Assembly (NCBI GenBank): GCA_938082915.1
Contig: CALKCG010000095.1
Span: 1 to 6,886, forward strand
DNA: 6,886 bases
Direction of reading: 5' to 3'
DNA from: an uncultured archaeon
GTDB taxonomy: Archaea > Thermoproteota > CALKCG01 > B24
The notes under the pieces are model-generated. The model was not told the origin of the DNA and did not search any database. It saw nothing but the letters and a program-made list of their open reading frames with translations. The position numbers and the translations under genes are program-made. Of the stretch, positions 1 through 5,367 are shown one piece after another (positions within the stretch are counted from its first letter, which is position 1; each line of letters starts with the position of its first letter).

Positions 1-1
1 T

Positions 2-91
2 AGAGGCATCCGTAGGAAGGCTGGTATAAAGCCAGGAGGAATTGTAAAAGCCTTGGTGAGAGGTACTGAACTTATCTTGGCTATTAACTGA
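2..91 (+). CDS. C-terminal fragment of an AbrB/SpoVT-like DNA-binding protein (partial)
   Basis: An open frame enters from the left edge and codes for 29 residues before TGA at 89-91. It contains IRRKAGIKPGGIVKALVRG followed by a short hydrophobic strand, ELILAI. This matches the second half of the swapped-hairpin AbrB fold (R-x-K-x-G-I-K-P-G-D-x-V, then a beta strand), where the usual D after PG is G here. Such domains occur in archaeal antitoxins (VapB type) and transcription regulators. No PIN-domain toxin follows, so an antitoxin role is not shown. The call rests on a short motif, and the N-terminus is outside the window. Confidence 0.5.
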   Translation, partial: RGIRRKAGIKPGGIVKALVRGTELILAIN

Positions 92-233
92 AGATGAAAA
101 GCCATATCAGATATTTCACAGCGAACACAAACCCTAAAAGAGTGGTAAATGATAGGTGGAAGAGCCGGTTTAGATTTTTAAATCTTTGAGCCTTTCTCGG
201 TCAAATTATTTATCCAATGCATTTAACATTAAT

Positions 234-242
234 GCTTAAATC
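234..242 (+). promoter_or_regulatory. TATA-like box for the methyltransferase-like gene
   Basis: GCTTAAATC is centred about 30 nt before the ATG at 268, the spacing expected for an archaeal TATA box serving a leaderless or nearly leaderless mRNA. No Shine-Dalgarno precedes that ATG. The rest of 92-267 has no supportable gene. It also contains a perfect 6-bp inverted repeat, AGATTT-TT-AAATCT at 172-185, about 50 nt upstream of this box, which could be an operator or the end of the upstream transcript. Confidence 0.45.
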
Positions 243-267
243 TACGTAAGTTGAAAATAGCTTTAAC

Positions 268-1218
268 ATGACGTTTAAAGTCTCTCCGAAGGAGAATATT
301 CTCTCAGCTATTGGATGGAAAGAGCCTTGGTGGCTACCCTGCCCAATGTTCGACGAATCGGTTAAAACAGTTGAACCTGGCATAATAGAGCATAGAAGCG
401 AAGGTGTAGATGATTGGAAGGTTGTTTGGACTCTTAAAGACCCGTTTTCAGACGGTTTCCCAGTTGGTCATCCAATTAATACGTTGGAAGACTTAGACAG
501 GTATGACCCGCCTTCACCGTCTAAAAGTAGAATATTGGAGCCTGTTTTCGACGGAGTTCGTAGAGTCGACCGTAAAGTTAGTCTGTTAGCTCTCGATCAC
601 GGCTGGGGAGTATTCGAGAGGGCTTGGCTTCTCTTAGGCGGTATGCCTAAATTATTCCTATGGTCTAAATTATACCCCGACGCCGTAGATGAATTGATGG
701 ATATGGTTGTTGAAGTTAAACTCGAAGTTTTGGAGACCGTTCTAAAAGAGGTTGATTTCGATATCGTGCTTTACGGCGACGATTGGGGTATGGAGGATAG
801 GCTTCTATTCTCACCCGAATGGTGGAGGAGATTTTTAAAACCTAGACATGGAAAGCTCTACCGAGCCGTTAAGAACGCCGGGGCGTTCTGCTATCTACAC
901 AGCGATGGGAAAGTAGAGGTATTGGTGCCAGAGTTGATAGATATGGGTGTAGACATATTGAATATACAGCGTGAATGTAACGATTGGGCAAAAATACTTG
1001 GAGATTTTCAAGGTAGGATTACTCTATGGGGTGGAGTAAGCGCTAGAACCCTTGATAGAGGAACAGCCAGTCAAGTTGCAATGGAAGTTGAAACGTGTAT
1101 TAAACTTGGTAGGGCGGGTGGTGTTATAATGGCTCCAGGGCATGCCTTAAAATATAGGAGCGAGAATATAGAAACTATGAAGAAGGTTTGGGAGGAAAAG
1201 GGGAAATACCGGGATTAG
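268..1218 (+). CDS. Uroporphyrinogen decarboxylase-superfamily protein, corrinoid methyltransferase-like
   Basis: This 316-residue soluble protein has the C-terminal signature of the UroD/MtaA superfamily (COG0407 type): GDDWG at 170-174, a strand ending in LHSDG at 210-214, GVDILN at 227-232, WGGVS at 254-258 with the TLDRGT turn after it, and GGVIMAPGHAL at 284-294. The N-terminal arginine-rich motif of genuine haem-pathway UroD is absent, so a methyl-transfer role is more likely than decarboxylation. In zinc methyltransferases such as MtaA the ligands include His-x-Cys; here the pair is H211 and D213, and no Cys stands in the late GGVIMAPGH segment. Metal use may therefore differ or be lost. 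ATG 268 is chosen because an in-frame TAA lies at 247 and the TATA-like box spacing fits. Stop-to-start distance to the next gene is 20 nt, suggesting one transcript. The substrate is unknown. Confidence 0.8.
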   Translation: MTFKVSPKENILSAIGWKEPWWLPCPMFDESVKTVEPGIIEHRSEGVDDWKVVWTLKDPFSDGFPVGHPINTLEDLDRYDPPSPSKSRILEPVFDGVRRVDRKVSLLALDHGWGVFERAWLLLGGMPKLFLWSKLYPDAVDELMDMVVEVKLEVLETVLKEVDFDIVLYGDDWGMEDRLLFSPEWWRRFLKPRHGKLYRAVKNAGAFCYLHSDGKVEVLVPELIDMGVDILNIQRECNDWAKILGDFQGRITLWGGVSARTLDRGTASQVAMEVETCIKLGRAGGVIMAPGHALKYRSENIETMKKVWEEKGKYRD

Positions 1219-1238
1219 ACTTCTCCAGAGATGTTGAC

Positions 1239-2231
1239 ATGGATCGTACTAAACTAGCCTCCAGACTGCAAGATTACTTAAACTCTATAGAGCTTAAAGA
1301 GCTGACTTCTGGCCATATTAAAATTGTAGAGTTAAAACTCTATGAGAAGCAAGGGCTAAGTAATACGATATATCTTCTCAAGGTTGAAGCCGACGATGGA
1401 TTTAATGGAGAGTTCATCCTCCGAGTTTATCCAGGCAATGGGGAGAAGGCTTTTAAAGAATTTAAGATTCTAAGTGTATTGCATAGTAAGGGTATACCTG
1501 TTCCAAAGGTTTACGGTTTTGATAAGAGTGGGAAGGTTTTAGGTAAACCCTTCATAATAATGGAGAATATTCAACATTCTCCTGTTGCAGACTATTATGA
1601 GTTTATCGACGCTGCTGCTAAATCACTAGTCGGCATTCACAGTATAACTCCAAGCGAAGTCGAAGACGTTTTAAAGGTTAAGAAGAACCATCCCATAGGT
1701 GATCTAAAGGAGGTTAAAGCATTGATGACCATATCTATGTTGACTACGCTGGAAAATCCCATGGTTTTCGCAAGGCTTTTCAACAGTGCGAGAAAGCTTG
1801 AAGATAGCCGAGTTGAAGCTAGGTTAAGGTTGATCCACGGCGACTACGGCTTTGACAACATAGTTTACAGCAACGGTAAAGCCTACGTGATCGATTGGGA
1901 AGGCACGGAAATAGCTGAGCCTACATTCGATGTAGCATATGCTTTCAACTTCCTAGATTTCGACGATAAAATGTCTGGGAGAACCGGTCAAAAGCTGTCG
2001 GAGACGTTTATAGAGTCCTATGAGAGGCACGGTGGATCCATCGTAGACTTTCAATTCTATAGGAAGTTAGCTGCCTTAAAACTCCTAACAATATTGGAGG
2101 CCGTTTCACGCCCAGGGCTGATAGCTCTCATAGCTAGAGAATTTAGAAGACGTACTAAAGCTGAAGACGCCAAACGCTTCCTCGAAACCTTCAAGAGGCA
2201 TCTTAGAAGCATCTTAAACAACGAAGAATAG
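1239..2231 (+). CDS. Aminoglycoside/choline kinase-fold phosphotransferase (APH family)
   Basis: This 330-residue protein has the protein-kinase-like APH fold. It shows an N-lobe with EFILRVYPG (about residues 58-66), a GIPVPKVYGFD hinge-side segment (85-95) and an FIIMENI strand (105-111). The catalytic loop is HGDYGFDN (H200, D202, N207). The metal-binding VIDWEG has D219, and FDVAYAF follows. All key catalytic and metal residues are present, so it is probably an active ATP-dependent small-molecule kinase. Family members phosphorylate choline, sugars, homoserine or antibiotics; the substrate cannot be read from sequence and a resistance role is not implied. The frame is open from TTG 1188 inside the upstream gene. 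ATG 1239 is preferred because homology-like sequence begins there and a 31-nt overlap is avoided. It is probably co-transcribed with the methyltransferase-like gene. Confidence 0.8.
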   Translation: MDRTKLASRLQDYLNSIELKELTSGHIKIVELKLYEKQGLSNTIYLLKVEADDGFNGEFILRVYPGNGEKAFKEFKILSVLHSKGIPVPKVYGFDKSGKVLGKPFIIMENIQHSPVADYYEFIDAAAKSLVGIHSITPSEVEDVLKVKKNHPIGDLKEVKALMTISMLTTLENPMVFARLFNSARKLEDSRVEARLRLIHGDYGFDNIVYSNGKAYVIDWEGTEIAEPTFDVAYAFNFLDFDDKMSGRTGQKLSETFIESYERHGGSIVDFQFYRKLAALKLLTILEAVSRPGLIALIAREFRRRTKAEDAKRFLETFKRHLRSILNNEE

Positions 2232-2238
2232 AGGAAAA

Positions 2239-2247
2239 TCTTAAAAG
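2239..2247 (+). promoter_or_regulatory. TATA-like box for the membrane-protein gene
   Basis: TCTTAAAAG is centred 29 nt upstream of the GTG at 2272, directly after the kinase stop codon. There is no Shine-Dalgarno in front of the GTG, so a leaderless start is likely. It suggests the membrane-protein gene has its own promoter in addition to any read-through from the upstream pair. Confidence 0.4.
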
Positions 2248-2271
2248 ATTACTACGGGTATTAAATTATCG

Positions 2272-2793
2272 GTGTCCTTCTGGTTGAAAAAAACCTATGA
2301 AGCAGAACGAATTAAACCAACAACCCTTTCAATATGCGCAATCATAAGCATAATCTTGGCGTTTGTCATAAGCTTCCAAGGACCTCTACTACCAGCACCA
2401 TTGGGATGTGCACAAAGCCTGGGTTCTCCAATTATGATGACTGGCGCAGACTTTCCAGGCTGGCCTATGGTGGCTCTACTGGTGATCATGGCGCTTAACC
2501 AGATCCCAAGCATGAGGAAGTTTCTCACAAGTAGAAACTTGGCCTATCTCTTCGTTACACTTGTCTCATGTACGATGGTTGGAGGGGTTGTAGGAGGCAA
2601 TGATCAAGCCTATCTTCTGAGTAGATATGCGATCTCAGAATCCTTCGGCAGATATCTACTTGAATTCGTAACGCTTCCAGCTGAAGCATCTTTACCGCTT
2701 ATCAACGGAGTTGGAGACCTAGGACTACTACCCTGGAACACCATATTCCCAGCGGTCATGTGGCGCTTCTTAATGTTTGGAATATTCTCATGA
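2272..2793 (+). CDS. N-terminal piece of the DUF6785-like membrane protein
   Basis: This 173-codon piece starts at GTG 2272. Hydrophobic segments lie at about residues 18-40, 64-78, 88-108 and 154-172. The fourth is cut off by the TGA at 2791-2793 in the middle of a helix, in the sequence WRFLMFGIF. The next frame continues the same helix as WNILMITIGIANIF, so the stop is not a natural end. The PW motif at residues 154-155 and the following W164 fit the conserved helix before the R-x-W motif of the family. Confidence 0.6.
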   Translation: MSFWLKKTYEAERIKPTTLSICAIISIILAFVISFQGPLLPAPLGCAQSLGSPIMMTGADFPGWPMVALLVIMALNQIPSMRKFLTSRNLAYLFVTLVSCTMVGGVVGGNDQAYLLSRYAISESFGRYLLEFVTLPAEASLPLINGVGDLGLLPWNTIFPAVMWRFLMFGIFS

Positions 2794-3998
2794 TTACCAT
2801 AGGTATAGCCAATATCTTCCGCCGCGAGTGGATTGAAATCGAGAAAATACCCTTCCCCTACACTCTAGTATATCACACGTGTTTAGTCAACGTGGAGAAC
2901 ATAAGGAGAAGAGAATGGCCTACGAGGACAACATTCCTCACAGGTCTTCTCGTAGGCTTCATACTCTGCCTACCTATAGGTGCAACGTACATGTTCCCAT
3001 GGTTTCCGGACATATACTCATGGAAGGTTAACACCTGCGGCCCTGGCTCACAGTGGTTTGCACCGCCGGGAATACCGTGGCACTTAGGTATAAATAAACA
3101 TCCGACTTTCTGGGCGTTTATGCTTATAATACCGATACACTACCTATTCAGCACCCTATTTTACCTGCTGATTTTTGAAATAGCAGTATTTGCCTCTTAT
3201 GCGGCTGGATACTACACGGAGATGACGCAGTACGACTTCTGCGGAAGGAACTGGTGTGCTCCAAGCCCATACGTCAGCCCACCGATTCAGATCTCAGTCA
3301 TAAGTACAGGCGCTATGATTGGAATATTCATCTCCATGATTATCTACGAGAGACGCTACATAGCTGAAACCTTGAGCGCTGCATTTGGAAGACTCCGCGG
3401 AAGCGAAGTTGAAAGCAGAGAGCCTACATCTTATAGAAGCTCTTGGATAATGGTCATCGCGTCTTTCATACTTATGATGGCCTTCTTCATGTACACAGGG
3501 CTAAGCCCATGGCTGTCCTTTGTAGTCCCATTCGCAGGAGTTGTAACTTGGATGGTTACTGGAATGGTTTGGGGGAGAATTGGATTCGCCTACGAGCCGT
3601 GCTACGACCTCACACCAGCTATGATAAGAGTAATGGCTTGGCCGACTCAGCTCCTACCTGAAGTAAACTCTGTAGATTATGCCCTCGTTCCCCTACTGAG
3701 CAGAGAGCATATTGGACATTATGCGGCTGCAGGTTTCGGTTCGGCATTCTACGCGTCAGTCCTATCCTATAAAATGACCGACCTCGCTAGGATAAACACC
3801 AAAGACGTTTTTAAACTAATAGTCGTCTCACTTTTCCCAGCTTTATTCGTTTATCTGCTTTGTAAAATAGCCTTACTTCCAGGCCTCTTTGGGGCTAGGA
3901 GAATTGGATACGAGATTTCCAAGGCGATATCCAGTGGAACTTCTGGTATAGACCTGTTGATATACCGATTTCAGAAGCCATTATACATCTGCTCATAG
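2760..3998 (+). CDS. Central piece of the DUF6785-like membrane protein
   Basis: This frame is open for 412 codons from GTG 2760; meaningful sequence starts at W7. IFRREWIEIEKIPFPY at residues 19-34 marks the conserved loop after helix 4. Membrane segments follow at about 57-80, 115-150, 176-195, 226-247 and 250-272, with another near 350-375. Residues 210-226 form a charged cytoplasmic-type loop (RLRGSEVESREP). The last 26 residues, after GYEI at 383-386, are not membrane-protein-like and appear to be out-of-frame reading: the continuation lies in the frame that ends at 4285. The start codon is probably artificial, since the frame is entered from the upstream piece. Confidence 0.6.
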   Translation: MALLNVWNILMITIGIANIFRREWIEIEKIPFPYTLVYHTCLVNVENIRRREWPTRTTFLTGLLVGFILCLPIGATYMFPWFPDIYSWKVNTCGPGSQWFAPPGIPWHLGINKHPTFWAFMLIIPIHYLFSTLFYLLIFEIAVFASYAAGYYTEMTQYDFCGRNWCAPSPYVSPPIQISVISTGAMIGIFISMIIYERRYIAETLSAAFGRLRGSEVESREPTSYRSSWIMVIASFILMMAFFMYTGLSPWLSFVVPFAGVVTWMVTGMVWGRIGFAYEPCYDLTPAMIRVMAWPTQLLPEVNSVDYALVPLLSREHIGHYAAAGFGSAFYASVLSYKMTDLARINTKDVFKLIVVSLFPALFVYLLCKIALLPGLFGARRIGYEISKAISSGTSGIDLLIYRFQKPLYICS

Positions 3999-4285
3999 GT
4001 TTTCTCATAGTGATAGTGGGGCGATACTTATATACGAAGCTTCTATGGTTCCCAGACCCCATAGTTGCACCCGTCTCATGGGCCTGGGGCGTCTCCCTAT
4101 GGGGAGCCTGGGTTCCAATACTAGTAGCGCTGATAGTTAAGAACCTCGTTCTTAGAATAGGCGGAAGTAAACTGTACGAGGAGAAGGTCGTACCATTCGC
4201 ATCAGGAGTAATACTGGGAGAAGTCTCACAAGTCTTAACACTCAGCGTACTAGCATGGATAATACTACCACGACCAATAATATAG
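3920..4285 (+). CDS. C-terminal piece of the DUF6785-like membrane protein (DUF6784-like end)
   Basis: This frame is open from 3899, after a TAG at 3896-3898, to the TAG at 4283-4285. It reads QWNFWYRPVDIPISEA, then a helix ending in FLIVIVGRYLY, then LWFPDPIVAP, a WAWGV/LWGAWV helix, LVLRIGGSKLY and PFASGVILGE. The order matches the end of DUF6785/DUF6784 proteins. No ATG occurs near its beginning; the first conventional start is GTG 4010, which would cut through a membrane helix. It is therefore best read as the displaced tail of the preceding piece and not as an independent gene. Confidence 0.6.
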   Translation, partial: QGDIQWNFWYRPVDIPISEAIIHLLIGFLIVIVGRYLYTKLLWFPDPIVAPVSWAWGVSLWGAWVPILVALIVKNLVLRIGGSKLYEEKVVPFASGVILGEVSQVLTLSVLAWIILPRPII

Positions 4286-4311
4286 CATTACACGGTTAAT
4301 AGATAATTCCT

Positions 4312-4328
4312 CATTTATTTTTCCCTTT
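4312..4328 (+). terminator. T-rich transcription end signal
   Basis: CATTTATTTTTCCCTTT follows the transporter stop by about 27 nt and precedes the tRNA promoter. Archaeal termination commonly occurs at U-rich stretches without a strong hairpin, and none is seen here. Confidence 0.35.
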
Positions 4329-4338
4329 ACAAACTAAA

Positions 4339-4350
4339 CCTTAATTAACC
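4339..4350 (+). promoter_or_regulatory. TATA-like box of the tRNA-Gln gene
   Basis: CCTTAATTAACC is centred about 30 nt before the first tRNA base at 4375. That places initiation at or a few bases before the mature 5' end, as is usual for archaeal tRNA genes. The box is isolated from the transporter by the preceding T-rich stretch. Confidence 0.45.
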
Positions 4351-4374
4351 CCCTTAGAATTCATTCTAAATTGA

Positions 4375-4467
4375 AGCCCGGTGGTGTAGCGGCCAAGCAT
4401 GGCGGGCTCTGGATCCTACTCCCGGAGGGGAACCCCGCCGACGGGAGTTCGAATCTCCCCCGGGCTA
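4375..4467 (+). tRNA. tRNA-Gln(CUG) with an intron at 37/38
   Basis: The full cloverleaf can be drawn. The acceptor stem is AGCCCGG (4375-4381) with CCGGGCT (4460-4466), perfectly paired. The D stem is GTGT/GCAT (4384-4387, 4397-4400) with two wobble pairs. The anticodon stem is GCGGG/CCCGC (4402-4406, 4434-4438). The T stem is GGGAG/CTCCC around TTCGAAT (4443-4459). The discriminator is A4467, and CCA is not encoded. The anticodon CTG is at 4409-4411. After removing a 20-nt intron the product is 73 nt. The A1-U72 first pair is the identity element that archaeal GatDE uses on mischarged Glu-tRNA-Gln. Mature position 38 is C, if splicing is at the canonical site. Confidence 0.95.
4413..4432 (+). 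other. 20-nt archaeal tRNA intron (bulge-helix-bulge)
   Basis: The precursor folds into a canonical bulge-helix-bulge. The anticodon stem is followed by the central helix CTCT (4407-4410) with GGGG (4427-4430), including two G-U pairs. The 3-nt bulges are GGA (4411-4413) and AAC (4431-4433). The intron's outer helix is TCC (4414-4416) with GGA (4424-4426), closing a 7-nt loop. Cutting after the second base of each bulge removes 4413-4432, exactly between tRNA positions 37 and 38. The splicing endonuclease EndA recognises this structure. Confidence 0.85.
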
Positions 4468-4604
4468 CTAAAGCTTCCATTAAAGCCATGTTTATTTATG
4501 CTTCTACTACCATATTCGGTGTTAACATTCGCGTTGGGACGCCCCTCTTCTAGTAGCCTTGCGAGTAGTTCGTTCAGCTTAACTTTAGGATTTTGACATG
4601 CTAC

Positions 4605-4814
4605 TCACTTCTGGTATATTTCAAATCCCAGCTTTCTTAGCATCCTGTAGACGTCCATGGAAGTGAAGCCTATTTTAGATATTTTCAGGGCTACGGAGGC
4701 CACCTGCTTGATTGGAGTATTTTATCCCATTTATTCTCACGTAGTATTTTGTCACGGGTTCGGGCTCGACGCCATGTTGAGTAAGTCTACGTAAAGTCTT
4801 ATATATCGTACCAT
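4605..4814 (-). pseudogene. Disrupted conserved small archaeal protein (YPIKQV/LRKLGF type)
   Basis: Reading the minus strand from about 4800 gives KTLRRLTQHGVEPEPVTKYY, then VRINGIKY up to 4717. One extra base at 4716 shifts the frame, which then reads PIKQVASVALKISKIGFTSM and DVYRMLRKLGFEIYQK to TGA at 4607-4605. Joined, this gives the pattern K-Y-Y-V-x-I-x-G-x-K-Y-P-I-K-Q, F-T-x-M-D-x-Y-R-x-L-R-K-L-G-F that I associate with small conserved archaeal proteins of unknown function. The natural start seems lost too: ATG 4814 gives MVRYI in a different frame, one missing base away from KTLRRL. The original protein would have had about 70 residues. Two indels in so short a gene suggest decay or poor consensus. 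It is divergent from the winged-helix gene. Confidence 0.5.
4798..4806 (+). promoter_or_regulatory. TATA-like box for the winged-helix gene
   Basis: CTTATATAT is centred 29 nt upstream of ATG 4831. This spacing favours that ATG over the earlier in-frame ATG at 4813, which lies too close to the box to be transcribed from it. The box overlaps the beginning of the disrupted minus-strand gene, so both genes may once have shared a control region. Confidence 0.45.
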
Positions 4815-4830
4815 GCAGATTCTATCGTGT

Positions 4831-5022
4831 ATGGCTAGTAGATATGAGTCTAAAGTATATGAGCTTTTATTCAGGAAGCCCGTGATGCCGAACGAAGTCG
4901 CTTTGAAGCCCGACGTTTCTCATAGGACCGCTCTACGGGCTCTAATGCACCTAGCCTTAACTAAGGAAGACGTACGGTATAAGAGCTCTGGGAAGATACA
5001 CTTGTTCTGGAAGGGGTCGTAA
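4831..5022 (+). CDS. Small winged helix-turn-helix protein, probably a DNA-binding regulator
   Basis: The 63-residue product begins MASRYESKVYELLFRKP, a first helix. A helix-turn-helix follows in MPNEV...VSHRTALRALMHLAL (residues 19-43), then a wing-like hairpin VRYKSSGKIHLFWK (48-61). This is the order of a minimal winged-helix domain of archaeal transcription regulators. ATG 4831 is used instead of ATG 4813 because of the TATA-like box spacing. The end may not be natural: adding one G in the GGGG run at 5013-5016 would carry the frame on into the next small ORF. Target and effector are unknown. Confidence 0.6.
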   Translation: MASRYESKVYELLFRKPVMPNEVALKPDVSHRTALRALMHLALTKEDVRYKSSGKIHLFWKGS

Positions 5023-5174
5023 TGCTTACTGAGCGTTTACTACTGGAACATAAGGTTAAGAGGATTGTAGAGGGGAGGCCAAGTGGAGGTTGGGCTTCTA
5101 AGCATTCTATTGTCTTGCGGAGGCTCTATATTTCGGGAGAGCAATTATTATTCATGTTTCTACGGTTCTACTAG
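5022..5174 (+). CDS. Unrecognised 50-residue ORF overlapping the winged-helix stop
   Basis: ATG 5022 overlaps the TAA of the winged-helix gene by one base (TAATG), an arrangement compatible with translational coupling. The product is basic at its start (LLLEHKVKRIVEGRP) and ends in a hydrophobic stretch, without a recognisable domain. It may be a separate small protein, or the displaced continuation of the winged-helix protein if a base is missing near 5013-5016. Its last part overlaps the following small ORF, and only one of the two can be coding there. Confidence 0.25.
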   Translation: MLTERLLLEHKVKRIVEGRPSGGWASKHSIVLRRLYISGEQLLFMFLRFY

Positions 5175-5241
5175 AGTTCATGGAGAGTTTAAGCTTAAGG
5201 GGCTAAGAGGAAGTCGTTGCCACTTGAAAGTAGATCGGTGA
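5083..5241 (+). CDS. Unrecognised 52-residue ORF with a strong ribosome binding site
   Basis: GTG 5083 follows GGAGG at 5074-5078 by 4 nt, the only clear Shine-Dalgarno-like site I noticed ahead of a small ORF here. The product contains SCGGSIFRESNYYSCFYGST and then a basic tail (VHGEFKLKG, HLKVDR). Its second half reads like genuine protein. It could also be the continuation of the preceding ORF: joining LRRLYISGE to SNYYSCFYGS requires one frame change near 5138. No family is recognised. Confidence 0.3.
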   Translation: MEVGLLSILLSCGGSIFRESNYYSCFYGSTRVHGEFKLKGLRGSRCHLKVDR

Positions 5242-5269
5242 TCGAACATTTAATTGAGGCATCTAATGT

Positions 5270-5347
5270 ATGAAGGTTTTGATACCTCGAAATGTTGTAG
5301 TACTCTTTACTTCTAGCTTTATTCTAGCGCTTACCCTGGGTATTTAA
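5270..5347 (+). pseudogene. Displaced N-terminus of the MFS transporter
   Basis: ATG 5270 opens a 25-residue frame, MKVLIPRNVVVLF followed by TSSFILALTLGI, ending at TAA 5345-5347. This is a typical first transmembrane helix of an MFS protein. Adding one T to the TTT at 5343-5345 joins it directly to LRWLLPLYLTRQGYEA in the frame of the main transporter ORF, restoring a normal N-terminal half. The frame change is -1, like both breaks in the other membrane protein. Confidence 0.55.
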
Positions 5348-5367
5348 GGTGGCTTTTACCGTTATAC

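Larger units (their letters stand above)
2272..4285 (+). pseudogene. Frame-disrupted DUF6785/DUF6784-like (OPT-like) polytopic membrane protein
   Basis: Three consecutive pieces in three frames reconstruct one protein of about 671 residues, close to the usual length I recall for DUF6785/DUF6784 proteins. Conserved landmarks run in the expected order: a PWNTIFPAVMW segment, IFRREWIEIEKIPFPY (counterpart of the family's R-x-W-V-E-R-E-x-L-x-F-P), a long set of membrane helices, then LWFPDPIVAP, LVLRIGGSKLY and PFASGVILGE near the C-terminus. About a dozen membrane segments are visible. The family is distantly OPT-like and of unknown substrate. Frame changes occur near 2776-2793 and near 3916-3920. 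Both are -1 and each is repaired by one extra T in a TTT run (2776-2778 and 3916-3918). Either this is a young pseudogene or the assembly has homopolymer errors. The family name is from memory, not a search. Confidence 0.65.

Noticed and set aside
94..189. 31-codon ORF directly after the AbrB-like fragment, with a faint resemblance to a PIN-domain N-terminus (YFTANTNP).
   Set aside because: It has no ribosome site or promoter, the PIN Asp is absent, and the frame ends inside an A/T-rich control region.
2295..2528. 77-codon minus-strand ORF.
   Set aside because: It is a mirror of the membrane-protein coding frame, which has clear helices and family motifs.
2770..2795. Programmed frameshifting in the membrane-protein gene.
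   Set aside because: No slippery heptamer or downstream pseudoknot is evident, and a second break in the same gene makes programmed recoding unlikely.
3443..3661. 72-codon plus-strand ORF inside the central transporter piece.
   Set aside because: It lies wholly within the long transporter frame in another phase and has no domain-like sequence.
4371..4596. Two overlapping ORFs of 60 and 65 codons across the tRNA.
   Set aside because: They read through the tRNA gene and have no protein-like features outside it.
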